Assembly: GCA_022839625.1 (NCBI GenBank) | Contig: JALHJL010000003.1 | Coordinates: 1-64,000 of the forward strand | DNA: 64,000 nucleotides | Direction of reading: 5' to 3' | Origin: Phycisphaerales bacterium | GTDB lineage: Bacteria > Planctomycetota > Phycisphaerae > UBA1845 > Fen-1342 | Part shown: positions 52,213 to 60,422 of the stretch, one piece after another | Layout of the letters: each line of letters begins with the position of its first letter | Position numbering within the stretch: position 1 is the first letter of the stretch | Program-made: the position numbers and the translations under genes | The notes under the pieces: model-generated | Told to the model about the DNA's origin: nothing | The model's input: the letters and a program-made list of their open reading frames with translations, nothing else | Databases searched by the model: none

Positions 52213-52354
52213 CGCCCCATTGTATCCGGTGCCCGCGGGCCGCGGCGCGACTCCGCTCCGCCTGCCCGTCGTTTGACCGCAGGCGTGGGGCACCCGTGGG
52301 ACCGGCCGCAAGTTGTGTCGGCCACGTCCCACGTTCGCGGGAGACCGCCGCCCG

Positions 52355-53902
52355 TTACCGGCCCGCGCGCAGGCGGTCGAGGGCCGGCAACACCTCGCGC
52401 GTGCGCAAGGCGGGGGGCAGCTCGCCCAACATCGTCATCGCGAACGTCGTGGAATTCAGGCGGTTCAACGACCCATGCGTGCTGACCACCGTGCCGAGCA
52501 TGGCATGGAAGAACGCGGACCCGTGGCACGCCCCGTCGCGCAGGTTGACGATGAGGTCCGGCGGGTTCTCCGCGACCTCGTGAAACGCCCCCCAAAGCCG
52601 CGCCAGAGGATCGGGGTAGACGTGGTCCACCGTGGCGTGGAAAAGGGCGTCTTCGTCGATCTCGCCCGCCGCGGATACTTTGCCCGCAGCGCGCAGCCGC
52701 TCGATGACCGGCGCCAGCAGGAGCGGATCGCCGCTGGTCGCCTCATAGGTGAACCCGCGCGTCGTGCGGGTGATTCGGGCCTCTCCCGCGCGGCTCCGGA
52801 CCAGGAGGGCGCCGGCCGCCGGATAACAGGCGAACTCCGCGTCCTCGTGGTGCAGCAGGCACTGCGCGACACCGGCGGGATCGTGCGTCGCGAAGTCGGC
52901 GTACGTCACCAGGCCGTACGAGACCGTGACCACGTCGCGTGGACCGCGCAGCGACCGGGCGGGGCGATAGCCGCCGTCTCTCAGCAGCCGGCTGAAGGAA
53001 ACACGCCGGTTCTCGACCAGGTTGTGACCGTGGTCGGCGGTCAGCGTGATCTTGATGCGTCCCTGGCGCTCGTACACGAGCCGCTCACAGAGGTCGTCGA
53101 GTTCGGCGAGGTAGCGCAGGATGGCCGGCCGCCCGCCGCGCGTTCCAAGGCCCGCCGTGCCCACCGAATACGCCCGGACTTCGCCCTGCTGGACGGGCTG
53201 CAACGTGCGCAGTATGCCCGCGAGCTCGTGCCGGAACACCGCCTGCGGGTCGAGGTACACCTTGGCGTCCCACCACAGCGAGCAGCGGTAGTCCATCTCG
53301 GCGAGCCAGGGTGAGTTCCGCCCGCTGAGGTACACAGCGTTGCCGTCGCTCATACGGTTGGCCCGGCGGTCGTAGAAGAGCGCCTGGAACCCGAGGCAGG
53401 GGCCGGTGCCGAACAGTTCCGAAAGTGCCAGGTCCGTCATCGCGGGATAGCAACATATGACCCGCGCCGGGGGGTGAAACAGACGGAAGCGGCCCTCCTG
53501 CCGGAGCTCTTCCACGAGCTCAAAGGGCACGCCGTCGAGCACGATCAACAAGTGGGGGCACTCGGACGGAGGAATGGCGTCCAGGTCGATGCGGGGGCCG
53601 GGCGCGCTCGTGTCCGGGAGCGCGTACGCGATTGCGTGCGTGCGGCCGTCGGCCTGCTGGTATTGCCAGAACGCCGGCCCCCCGTCGCGCCGCACCTCGA
53701 AAGCGAGCGCGCGCTCGCCGTCCAGATTGCGTGCCTCCGGCAGCCGAAGGGAAGTCGATTCGCCCGCGCAGCCGCTGCCGATCACTGCAACCAGCGTCCC
53801 GAGCGCGAGCGCGGGACCGGTGAGGAACGCGGCGGACACCCGCGGAACGGCGCGGCATCCACTTGTCGTCGGGGGAACGTGCGGCGGGAGGCTGGGACGC
53901 AT
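52355..53902 (-). CDS. Lipoprotein of the alkaline phosphatase/phosphodiesterase superfamily
   Basis: The 515-residue product has a long signal ending GSGC (lipobox), then HLLIVLDGVPFELVEELRQEG, NAVYLSGRNSPWLAEMDYRC and LTADHGHNLVENRRVSF. The DGVPFE and ADHGH blocks are the metal and nucleophile regions of the AlkP superfamily (type I phosphodiesterase or phosphopentomutase-like). The usual Ser/Thr nucleophile is not obvious, so activity is unsure. I use the ATG at 53902 behind AGGAG; the frame is open to 54154 without family sequence. Confidence 0.72.
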   Translation of the reverse strand: MRPSLPPHVPPTTSGCRAVPRVSAAFLTGPALALGTLVAVIGSGCAGESTSLRLPEARNLDGERALAFEVRRDGGPAFWQYQQADGRTHAIAYALPDTSAPGPRIDLDAIPPSECPHLLIVLDGVPFELVEELRQEGRFRLFHPPARVICCYPAMTDLALSELFGTGPCLGFQALFYDRRANRMSDGNAVYLSGRNSPWLAEMDYRCSLWWDAKVYLDPQAVFRHELAGILRTLQPVQQGEVRAYSVGTAGLGTRGGRPAILRYLAELDDLCERLVYERQGRIKITLTADHGHNLVENRRVSFSRLLRDGGYRPARSLRGPRDVVTVSYGLVTYADFATHDPAGVAQCLLHHEDAEFACYPAAGALLVRSRAGEARITRTTRGFTYEATSGDPLLLAPVIERLRAAGKVSAAGEIDEDALFHATVDHVYPDPLARLWGAFHEVAENPPDLIVNLRDGACHGSAFFHAMLGTVVSTHGSLNRLNSTTFAMTMLGELPPALRTREVLPALDRLRAGR

Positions 53903-54332
53903 CTGCCTGGTCTCCTGTCGTTGGGCGCCGGCGCGCACGGCGGCGGACACGACGCACCCCTGTATGATACGATGGATTCCTCCGGTGGTGCTTGGCCGGC
54001 GGCCCACGCGGGCGCGGGCCGTGTTCTGCCCGGTCCTGCGCGGGAGCGGGCAAGCGGGGGGCCTTGCGGGGGCCTGAAGCAGGACGCCGCGGCGACTGGT
54101 CCCGTGCGCCGTCGGACGTGGTCCGGCACTGTGCCCCCGACGCTTCCCCCTCACCTGGGGTTCCGGTATCCTTTATTGGCTTGTGCTGGCGGTGATGTGG
54201 GCGCGGACGAATCGAGATGCCTGGGCGGCAGTCTGGGACTGCGGCCCGGAACGCGTCCGTCTTGGTGTGCGCGGTTGGCCCGGAGCACAGTGGAAGTGCT
54301 GTTCGAGCAGGGCCACCCGAGGAGAACCTGGT
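53903..54332. other. Divergent intergenic region
   Basis: Starts of two divergent genes lie on either side. There is no coding region, no repeat array and no clear promoter: TATGAT at 53961 has no -35 partner. The plus-strand ribosome binding site GAGGAGA (54320-54326) serves the next gene. Confidence 0.35.
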
Positions 54333-57300
54333 ATGGCCAACGATCGGGTGAACGCGCTGTTTCGCGCCCAGATCTGCGAAGATGAGACGCAGCGGATCTG
54401 CCGCGAGCGCATCCATTGGATGTGCTCGCAGGTCCGCGGCGAGAAGATACTGGATCTGGGCTGCTCGGAAGGCATCGCCTCGCTCCTGCTCGGGCAGGAG
54501 GGCCACCAGGTCGTCGGCATCGACATCAACCCCGCAGTGCTGGAGGTCGCCCGGCAGGAGTTCGCCGCGTTTCCGGACTTCGTGCGGCAGAACGTGCAGT
54601 TCGAGTTGGTGAGTGCCGGACGGCTGCCGTTTGACGATGCGACGTTCGACAGCGTTTTGATGGGGGAGGTACTCGAGCACCAGACGCGGCCTGAGCGATT
54701 GCTGGCGGAGGCCCGCCGGGTGCTGCGGCCGGACGGGGTCGTGGTGATCACGACGCCCTTCGGTGTCTTTCCGGACGAGGACCACCGTCACACGTTCTAC
54801 CTGAGCGACTTCATCGAGCTGGTGACGAGCCTGTTTCGCACGGAGCACCTGCACATCCTGGGCAAGTACATCTGCTACCGGGGCAGTCTGCCCGGGGGCT
54901 CCGACGCTGCCGTCGAGGAGGTCACGAGTTCCCGGCATCTGCTGCGGCTCTCCGAGCAAGCCTTCGAGCGCGTAGAGCACACCTATCTCCAGCAGCTTGA
55001 GCAGGTCCGCCGGAAGTTGGACGCCGCGAAGCAAAAGCTGGAGCGGGTGCAGTCGGCGTCGGCGGCCGAGCACAAGGAGCGCACCGCCCTGGCGAATCGG
55101 CTGTCGGCCGCGGAGCGCTGGCACGACGGGTCGCTACGATTCATGTTCCAGGTGCGCGGCTTGCTGGCCCGCAACGGCACCCTGGGCGATCTCTCCGGCC
55201 TGACCGCGCGGACCGACCGCATCCTGTCCACCGCCAATCAGCAGACGGACGCCGTGCACGCCTTGGAGATGCTGGCCGACGTGCTGCGCGATCTGCTGGA
55301 AAGCCTCGAATCCCAGCTCCTCGCCCGGGAGCAGGAACTGGTGCGGATGCGCGAGACGCAGCGCAACGAGTTGGTCCGCCTGCGGCAGGAGTCGCACACC
55401 GAAATCGAGCGGGCGGTGAAAGCGGCCGAGGAGCGCGCCCGCGCCGCAGCCCAGGCCGCCGCCGAACAGCAGCGCGCCGCCGCGGAGCAGGAGCTCGCCG
55501 ACGCAGTGCGCCGCGCGACCGAGGCGCACCAGAAGGAACTGGCCTCGGTCCGCCGCATATTGTCCCAGAAGGAGGATCGGCTGGGCCGCGTCGAGCGCAC
55601 GGCCGCCTACCTGCGCATGCACTTGAACCGTCAGACCGAGTTGCTCCAGTTCTTCAAGGCCGAACTGGCCCTGCGGGAGGGCGAGGTTCGTTACCGCCTG
55701 GGCGACGCCTTCGTCCGGGCCGCCAAACACCCGCGCGACTTCCTGCTCCTGCCGGGGCGCATCCTCCGCTTGCTCGTGGAAGGCATTCGGCGCACGCGGG
55801 TGCGAAGCCGGCTTCCCGAGTGGTCGCCGGGCAACCCCCCGTCGAGGGCCGCCGCCCCACCGGCCGCCCTCGCGGGGCAGTCGTCCGATGCCACAGCGGC
55901 AGCGCCTCCAGCGTCGGGCACCCCAAGTACGGCGGCGAGCGCGGCATCGTCCGGCCCGGCCCACGCGCCGGCAGGCAGCGCCGCTGCATTGGCGGCGACC
56001 GACGCAGCGGCGACGACCGCCTCCCAGCCCGCACCAGCCCTGCGGTTTCGGCCGGTCGTCGCGCCGGATCGTCCGCCGCGCCTGGCGGTCAAGGTGGCGG
56101 CGATCATGGACGAGTTCACCCAGACGTGCTTCAAGCCCGAATGCCACCTCATGCTGATCAAGCCGGACAACTGGAAGCAGGTGTTGTCCGCGGAGCGGCC
56201 GGACTTGCTGTTGGTGGAGTCGGCGTGGAGTGGGAACGGCGGGGCCTGGAGCTATCAGATCGCGGTTCCACATAAGATTGAGTCGGGTCCGCTGCTGGCG
56301 CTCGTCGAATGGTGCCGGTCGCAGAACATCCCGACCGTCTTCTGGAACAAGGAGGACCCGCCGAACTTCGAGCACTTCATCAGCGCGGCGCGCCTGTTTG
56401 ACTACGTGTTTACCACAGACGAAAACTGCGTCCCCCGCTACGTGGAGCAACTGGGCCACAATCGGGTCTACCCGCTCCCCTTTGCCGCGCAGGAGGCCGT
56501 TCACAACCCGGTGGAGGCGCACCGCGATCTCGCCGGCAACGTGTGCTTCGCCGGCACGTACTACGCCCTGCGGCACGTGGAGCGGCAGGGCGAGATGGAG
56601 CTGCTGTTGAAGCCGGCGCTCCAGCGCGGCCTGACGATCTTCGACCGGATGGCGAACAGCACGAGCCGCAATTACCGCTTCCCGCCGGAGTACCAGCAGG
56701 CGATCCGCGGGGGTCTGCCCTACGCGGAGATGTTGGACGCCTACAAGCGGTACCGGGTGTTCCTGAACGTGAACTCGGTCAAGGACTCGCCCACGATGTT
56801 CTCGCGGCGCGTGTTCGAGCTGCTGGCGTGCGGGACGCCGGTGATCAGCACGTACGCCCTGGGGATCGAGCGGCTGCTGGGGCCCGAGTGTGTCGCGATG
56901 GTCCAGCAGCCCGAGGAGGTCCAGCGCTGGCTGGACCTGCTGCTGAACAACCAGGAGATCGCCGACCGCATGGTGCTCCGCGCCCAGCGGCGCATCTTCT
57001 ACGAGCACACCTACCAGCAGCGGCTGCGCACCATCCTGGAGACGATCGGAGTGCCGGTGCCAACCCAGGCGCGGCGCGTCAGCGTCGTCACCTGCACCAA
57101 CCGCCCGGCCAACCTCGAGCGGGTCATCGTCAACTACGAGCGCCAGAAGTACCCCGACAAGGAGCTGGTGCTGGTGCTCAATAGCGACGCCTTCGTGCTG
57201 GACGACGTCAAGAAGCGTCTGGAAACTGTGGCCGACGCGCGCGTCTTCCAGATGCCCGAGGAGCGCACGCTGGGGGCGTGCCTGAACAAGGCCATCGAGG

Positions 57301-57758
57301 AGATGCGCGGCGCGTACTGGACGAAGTTCGACGACGACAACTTCTACGCCGAGCACTTCGTCACGGACATGATGATGCCCTTCCTCTACAGCGAGGCGCT
57401 GGTCGTCGGCAAGTTCTCCTATTACGCGTACCTGGCGGGGCCCCGCTGCCTGGCCCTGCGGTTCCCCGGCCACGAGCACGAGTACGCACCCTGGCTTTCC
57501 GGCTCGGCCATGATCGTGGACCGACGCGTGTTCGAGCAGATCAGGTTCCCCGATCAGAATCGCGGCGAAGACACCCAGTTCGTGCGCGACTGCGTCAGCC
57601 GCGGCATCAAGCTGTATTCGGCCGACCGGTTCAACTACGTCGTCCGGCGCTCCAAGCGGGTCGAAGATCATACCTGGCAGATCCCGGAAGCCGACTTCCT
57701 GCGGGCGTGCCAGGTGGTGGCCTACACGGACGACTACGAGGGCCACGTGGTCGCCTGA
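54333..57758 (+). CDS. Fused methyltransferase, coiled coil, CgeB-like and GT2-like glycosyltransferase
   Basis: A 1141-residue protein of four parts. Residues 30-180 are a SAM methyltransferase (motif I ILDLGCSEG, 39-47; then VVGIDINP). Residues about 235-450 are a coiled coil. An Ala/Pro-rich linker follows (496-576). Residues about 580-900 resemble CgeB/DUF3880-type glycosyltransferases (GNVCFAGTYYALRHVE, RRVFELLACGTPVIST). Residues about 910-1130 are a GT2 fold (VVTCTNRPANLERVIVNYERQKYP, DDD at 1000-1002). ATG 54333 follows GAGGAGA. It probably builds or caps a surface glycan. It is alone, ending in a terminator. Confidence 0.85.
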   Translation: MANDRVNALFRAQICEDETQRICRERIHWMCSQVRGEKILDLGCSEGIASLLLGQEGHQVVGIDINPAVLEVARQEFAAFPDFVRQNVQFELVSAGRLPFDDATFDSVLMGEVLEHQTRPERLLAEARRVLRPDGVVVITTPFGVFPDEDHRHTFYLSDFIELVTSLFRTEHLHILGKYICYRGSLPGGSDAAVEEVTSSRHLLRLSEQAFERVEHTYLQQLEQVRRKLDAAKQKLERVQSASAAEHKERTALANRLSAAERWHDGSLRFMFQVRGLLARNGTLGDLSGLTARTDRILSTANQQTDAVHALEMLADVLRDLLESLESQLLAREQELVRMRETQRNELVRLRQESHTEIERAVKAAEERARAAAQAAAEQQRAAAEQELADAVRRATEAHQKELASVRRILSQKEDRLGRVERTAAYLRMHLNRQTELLQFFKAELALREGEVRYRLGDAFVRAAKHPRDFLLLPGRILRLLVEGIRRTRVRSRLPEWSPGNPPSRAAAPPAALAGQSSDATAAAPPASGTPSTAASAASSGPAHAPAGSAAALAATDAAATTASQPAPALRFRPVVAPDRPPRLAVKVAAIMDEFTQTCFKPECHLMLIKPDNWKQVLSAERPDLLLVESAWSGNGGAWSYQIAVPHKIESGPLLALVEWCRSQNIPTVFWNKEDPPNFEHFISAARLFDYVFTTDENCVPRYVEQLGHNRVYPLPFAAQEAVHNPVEAHRDLAGNVCFAGTYYALRHVERQGEMELLLKPALQRGLTIFDRMANSTSRNYRFPPEYQQAIRGGLPYAEMLDAYKRYRVFLNVNSVKDSPTMFSRRVFELLACGTPVISTYALGIERLLGPECVAMVQQPEEVQRWLDLLLNNQEIADRMVLRAQRRIFYEHTYQQRLRTILETIGVPVPTQARRVSVVTCTNRPANLERVIVNYERQKYPDKELVLVLNSDAFVLDDVKKRLETVADARVFQMPEERTLGACLNKAIEEMRGAYWTKFDDDNFYAEHFVTDMMMPFLYSEALVVGKFSYYAYLAGPRCLALRFPGHEHEYAPWLSGSAMIVDRRVFEQIRFPDQNRGEDTQFVRDCVSRGIKLYSADRFNYVVRRSKRVEDHTWQIPEADFLRACQVVAYTDDYEGHVVA

Positions 57759-57788
57759 CGACCGTCCCCGGCGAGATCAGAAAAGAAC

Positions 57789-57826
57789 ACCGGCCGGCAA
57801 GCGGCTTGTGCCGCGTGCCGGCCGGT
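57789..57826. terminator. Hairpin between convergent glycosyltransferase and carboxypeptidase genes
   Basis: A 17-bp stem with one mismatch (57789-57805 with 57810-57826) around loop TTGT. It should work for both strands. Its core ACCGGCCGG also appears in the hairpin at 60336-60366. Confidence 0.7.
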
Positions 57827-57847
57827 TCGATGCGCTCCGTGCCGGGA

Positions 57848-60142
57848 CTATGACGTGAGCAGCATCACGAAAGGATTAATGTCCCCGAAGTCAACGTTGC
57901 CATCGCCGTTGATGTCGCCCAGCATGATGTCGCAATCGGGGTACGTAGCGACGTACGCGGCCGGGTTGGTGAGCGCCAGTACAAACGGGTTGATATCGCC
58001 GAAGCCCACTACGCCGTCGCAGTTCAGGTCGCCGGGGTCGGCGGGACAGCCATTGGGGTCGGCCGCCCATACCTTGACGTCGTCGATGTTCCAGCCGCAG
58101 TAGCGCCAGCCGCTGTCGGTTGTGCCCATCACCCAGCGCAACTGCACCGCGGGCATGTTGTCCGCCCAGGTCGAGATGTCGAACTCCTGGTACACCCAGG
58201 CCCCATCGTAGATCGTGGCACTGTTCTGCCAGACGTTGTTCCAGGTCAGACCGTTCGTGCTGATCCTGATGTACGCGTGATCGTAGATCGCCTGCTCCAC
58301 GCCCAGCCAGCGGTAGAACGACAACTTCACGCCGGCCAGGCCCGCACAACTGAACGCGGGCGCCGTGATGCTCATCTCGGCCAGGTTGTTGGCGTAATCG
58401 CCGTTGAGGTTGTAGCCCATCACGGTGCTGCCGGTGTAGCCGCTGGTCGGGTCGGGCCCGCCGTACTCGCCGCCCCCGCCGGTCGGCACGCCCCAGGCCC
58501 ACTGGTTGGGTGTGGTGTTCGGGCTCTTCGCCCAGCCGGGGTTGGTGCTCATGTCCTTCTCGTACACCGTCACGATCGGCAGGGCCGTCGCCTGGTACGT
58601 GTTTGTGGGGGCGTCCGGCGGCGACAGCCCGACGATCCCGGTCGTCGTCGCCGCAGACACGTAATAGTAAAGGGTCTTGCCACAGGGCGTGGCCGGCAGC
58701 GTGCCCTCGTACAGGTAGTTGCCCAGCGCCATCAGCGGGTTCGGCGTGAAGCCTCCGCTGGAGCCGATCCGGGTATACAGCGTCGGTGAGTTCACGTCGA
58801 GCGTCCCGCCCACCACGCGAATCTTGACCGTGAGGCTCTCGGCCACTCCCGGCGTAAGCTGGGTGGGCTGGCCATTGGGGAAGCTGATCTTCACGGGGCT
58901 GGCGGCCCACTGCGCCAGGTACAGTGCCGCGGCGAAGTTCTCCTCGCAGGTCGGCACAATCTGGTCCGCCGGCAGCTCGAAGCCGTAGTAGCCCGTGTCG
59001 CGCAGCTCCGTGGTAAACGAGAAGGCTCCAGTCGCATCGTAGTACCAGTCGGTGTCGCCGCCGCTGGCCTGGTAGATCGTGCTATAGATGGGGCCGTAGT
59101 CGTACTGCATGCCGTGCACGGCCAGGATCGCGTCGTGGGAGGCTTCGTTGATCTCCATGAAGATGTCGTGGTCCGCCGGCAACGAGTTCGTGTAGCCGTA
59201 CGGCGACATGAAGAGCTGCGAGTAGCTGTGGTAGCTCTGCACCGCCACGATCTGCGGGTTCGCCAGGGTGAAGTCCCGCATCGCCGCCGTCTCCGGCTCG
59301 GAGAAGGCGGCCGTGCCGCGGTAGGTCTCGCTGCACGGATCACTGCTTGAGCCGCCGCCGCCCCAGCCCACGCTGTAGTTGCGGTTGTCGTCCACGCCGT
59401 AACAGCCACCGGCGTTTAGCCGCCGGTTCTTCCGCCACAGCCGGTTGTTCGTCCAGGTGTACACGTAGCCGTCGGGGTTGACGACCGGGATAATGAAGAA
59501 CTCGACGCTGTTCACCAGCGACTGGATGGTGGGGTTGCTGTCATACTCGTAGATGAACTTGTCGGCGATCCACATCGGGACCATCACGCTGATCCACTCC
59601 CGCGCGTGGTGGCAGCCGTTGAATTGCACGGCGGGCTTGTTCGTGCCGGGGCCGGTGATGCGGATGCCGTAGATGTGGCGATTCTGGAGCGACGTGCCGA
59701 TGTCGAACACCTGGGCCAGATCGGGCCGGTCCGCCGCCATCGCGTTCAGCTTCGCGTTGACCGCGTCAAGGTTCTTGTAGTCGGTGAACCAGGCGGGGTC
59801 GCGCTCGTCGACCGGCGGCGCGGACGCCAGGCGTTCGCGCTCCGCGTCGATGGCCTTCTGAATGTCGTCGTTGAGCACCTTCCAGGCGATGCCCAGCTCC
59901 CCGACGCCGGGCATGGCCTCGGGCGGGAAGAGATAGTCGACCAGGCCGAGCCCTTCGTGCTCGCTCATCAACAGGCCGCCCAGCGCGTGAATCTGGTCGA
60001 TCTGGTCCCACGTGCCCACGTAAACGCGGACGAGCTTGTGGTTGTCGTACCGCACCACCACGTCGTCGTCTTCGCCCCAGGCCGGGCCGACGACAGCCAA
60101 CACCAACACCACGACCCCCAGCGCAACCCTGCGGAATGCCAT
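57848..60142 (-). CDS. Secreted M14 zinc carboxypeptidase with C-terminal dockerin-like repeats
   Basis: A 764-residue exported protein: signal peptide (RRVALGVVVLVLAVVGPAWG), then an M14 peptidase (about 110-410) with zinc ligands H179 and E182 (HHAREW), a later His in VQSYHSYSQL and catalytic Glu in FTTELRDTGYYGF. A beta-sandwich middle (420-680) follows, and two calcium-loop repeats end it: GDLNCDGVVGFGDINPFV and DINGDGNVDFGDINPFV. It should cut C-terminal residues outside the cell; the repeats may dock or anchor it. ATG 60142 lies behind GGAGGA. Confidence 0.92.
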   Translation of the reverse strand: MAFRRVALGVVVLVLAVVGPAWGEDDDVVVRYDNHKLVRVYVGTWDQIDQIHALGGLLMSEHEGLGLVDYLFPPEAMPGVGELGIAWKVLNDDIQKAIDAERERLASAPPVDERDPAWFTDYKNLDAVNAKLNAMAADRPDLAQVFDIGTSLQNRHIYGIRITGPGTNKPAVQFNGCHHAREWISVMVPMWIADKFIYEYDSNPTIQSLVNSVEFFIIPVVNPDGYVYTWTNNRLWRKNRRLNAGGCYGVDDNRNYSVGWGGGGSSSDPCSETYRGTAAFSEPETAAMRDFTLANPQIVAVQSYHSYSQLFMSPYGYTNSLPADHDIFMEINEASHDAILAVHGMQYDYGPIYSTIYQASGGDTDWYYDATGAFSFTTELRDTGYYGFELPADQIVPTCEENFAAALYLAQWAASPVKISFPNGQPTQLTPGVAESLTVKIRVVGGTLDVNSPTLYTRIGSSGGFTPNPLMALGNYLYEGTLPATPCGKTLYYYVSAATTTGIVGLSPPDAPTNTYQATALPIVTVYEKDMSTNPGWAKSPNTTPNQWAWGVPTGGGGEYGGPDPTSGYTGSTVMGYNLNGDYANNLAEMSITAPAFSCAGLAGVKLSFYRWLGVEQAIYDHAYIRISTNGLTWNNVWQNSATIYDGAWVYQEFDISTWADNMPAVQLRWVMGTTDSGWRYCGWNIDDVKVWAADPNGCPADPGDLNCDGVVGFGDINPFVLALTNPAAYVATYPDCDIMLGDINGDGNVDFGDINPFVMLLTS

Positions 60143-60335
60143 GCTCGCGTCCTCCGATTTGATTAGTTTCCAGCGCACCGGGATTGACTCGCTGGCTGCA
60201 TTGTACACGAATCGGCGGCGCGGCGGCCATGCATAATGGATTTTGGGAGCCAGAAGGCCGTTGTGCGGCGACGCCGACCGTCAAGCGGGGCCGCACGGGT
60301 TATCGGACTCGGACCCCACGCGCCCCAGTGAGAAC

Positions 60336-60366
60336 GGCCGGCCGGTGCACGTCACACCGGCCGGCC
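60336..60366 (-). terminator. Hairpin downstream of the substrate-binding dockerin-like gene
   Basis: GGCCGGCCGGTG (60336-60347) pairs perfectly with CACCGGCCGGCC (60355-60366) over a 7-nt loop, 57 bp after the stop of the gene on the minus strand. No T-run is present. Confidence 0.55.
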
Positions 60367-60422
60367 TTGCGCTTCTTGCCCGCGTTCCAGATGGCGCAGG
60401 CATCTCTACCGCGCGCGGCGTG

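Noticed and set aside
55134..57746. 870-residue minus-strand open frame
   Set aside because: Antisense to the clearly real glycosyltransferase fusion, with no motifs of its own.
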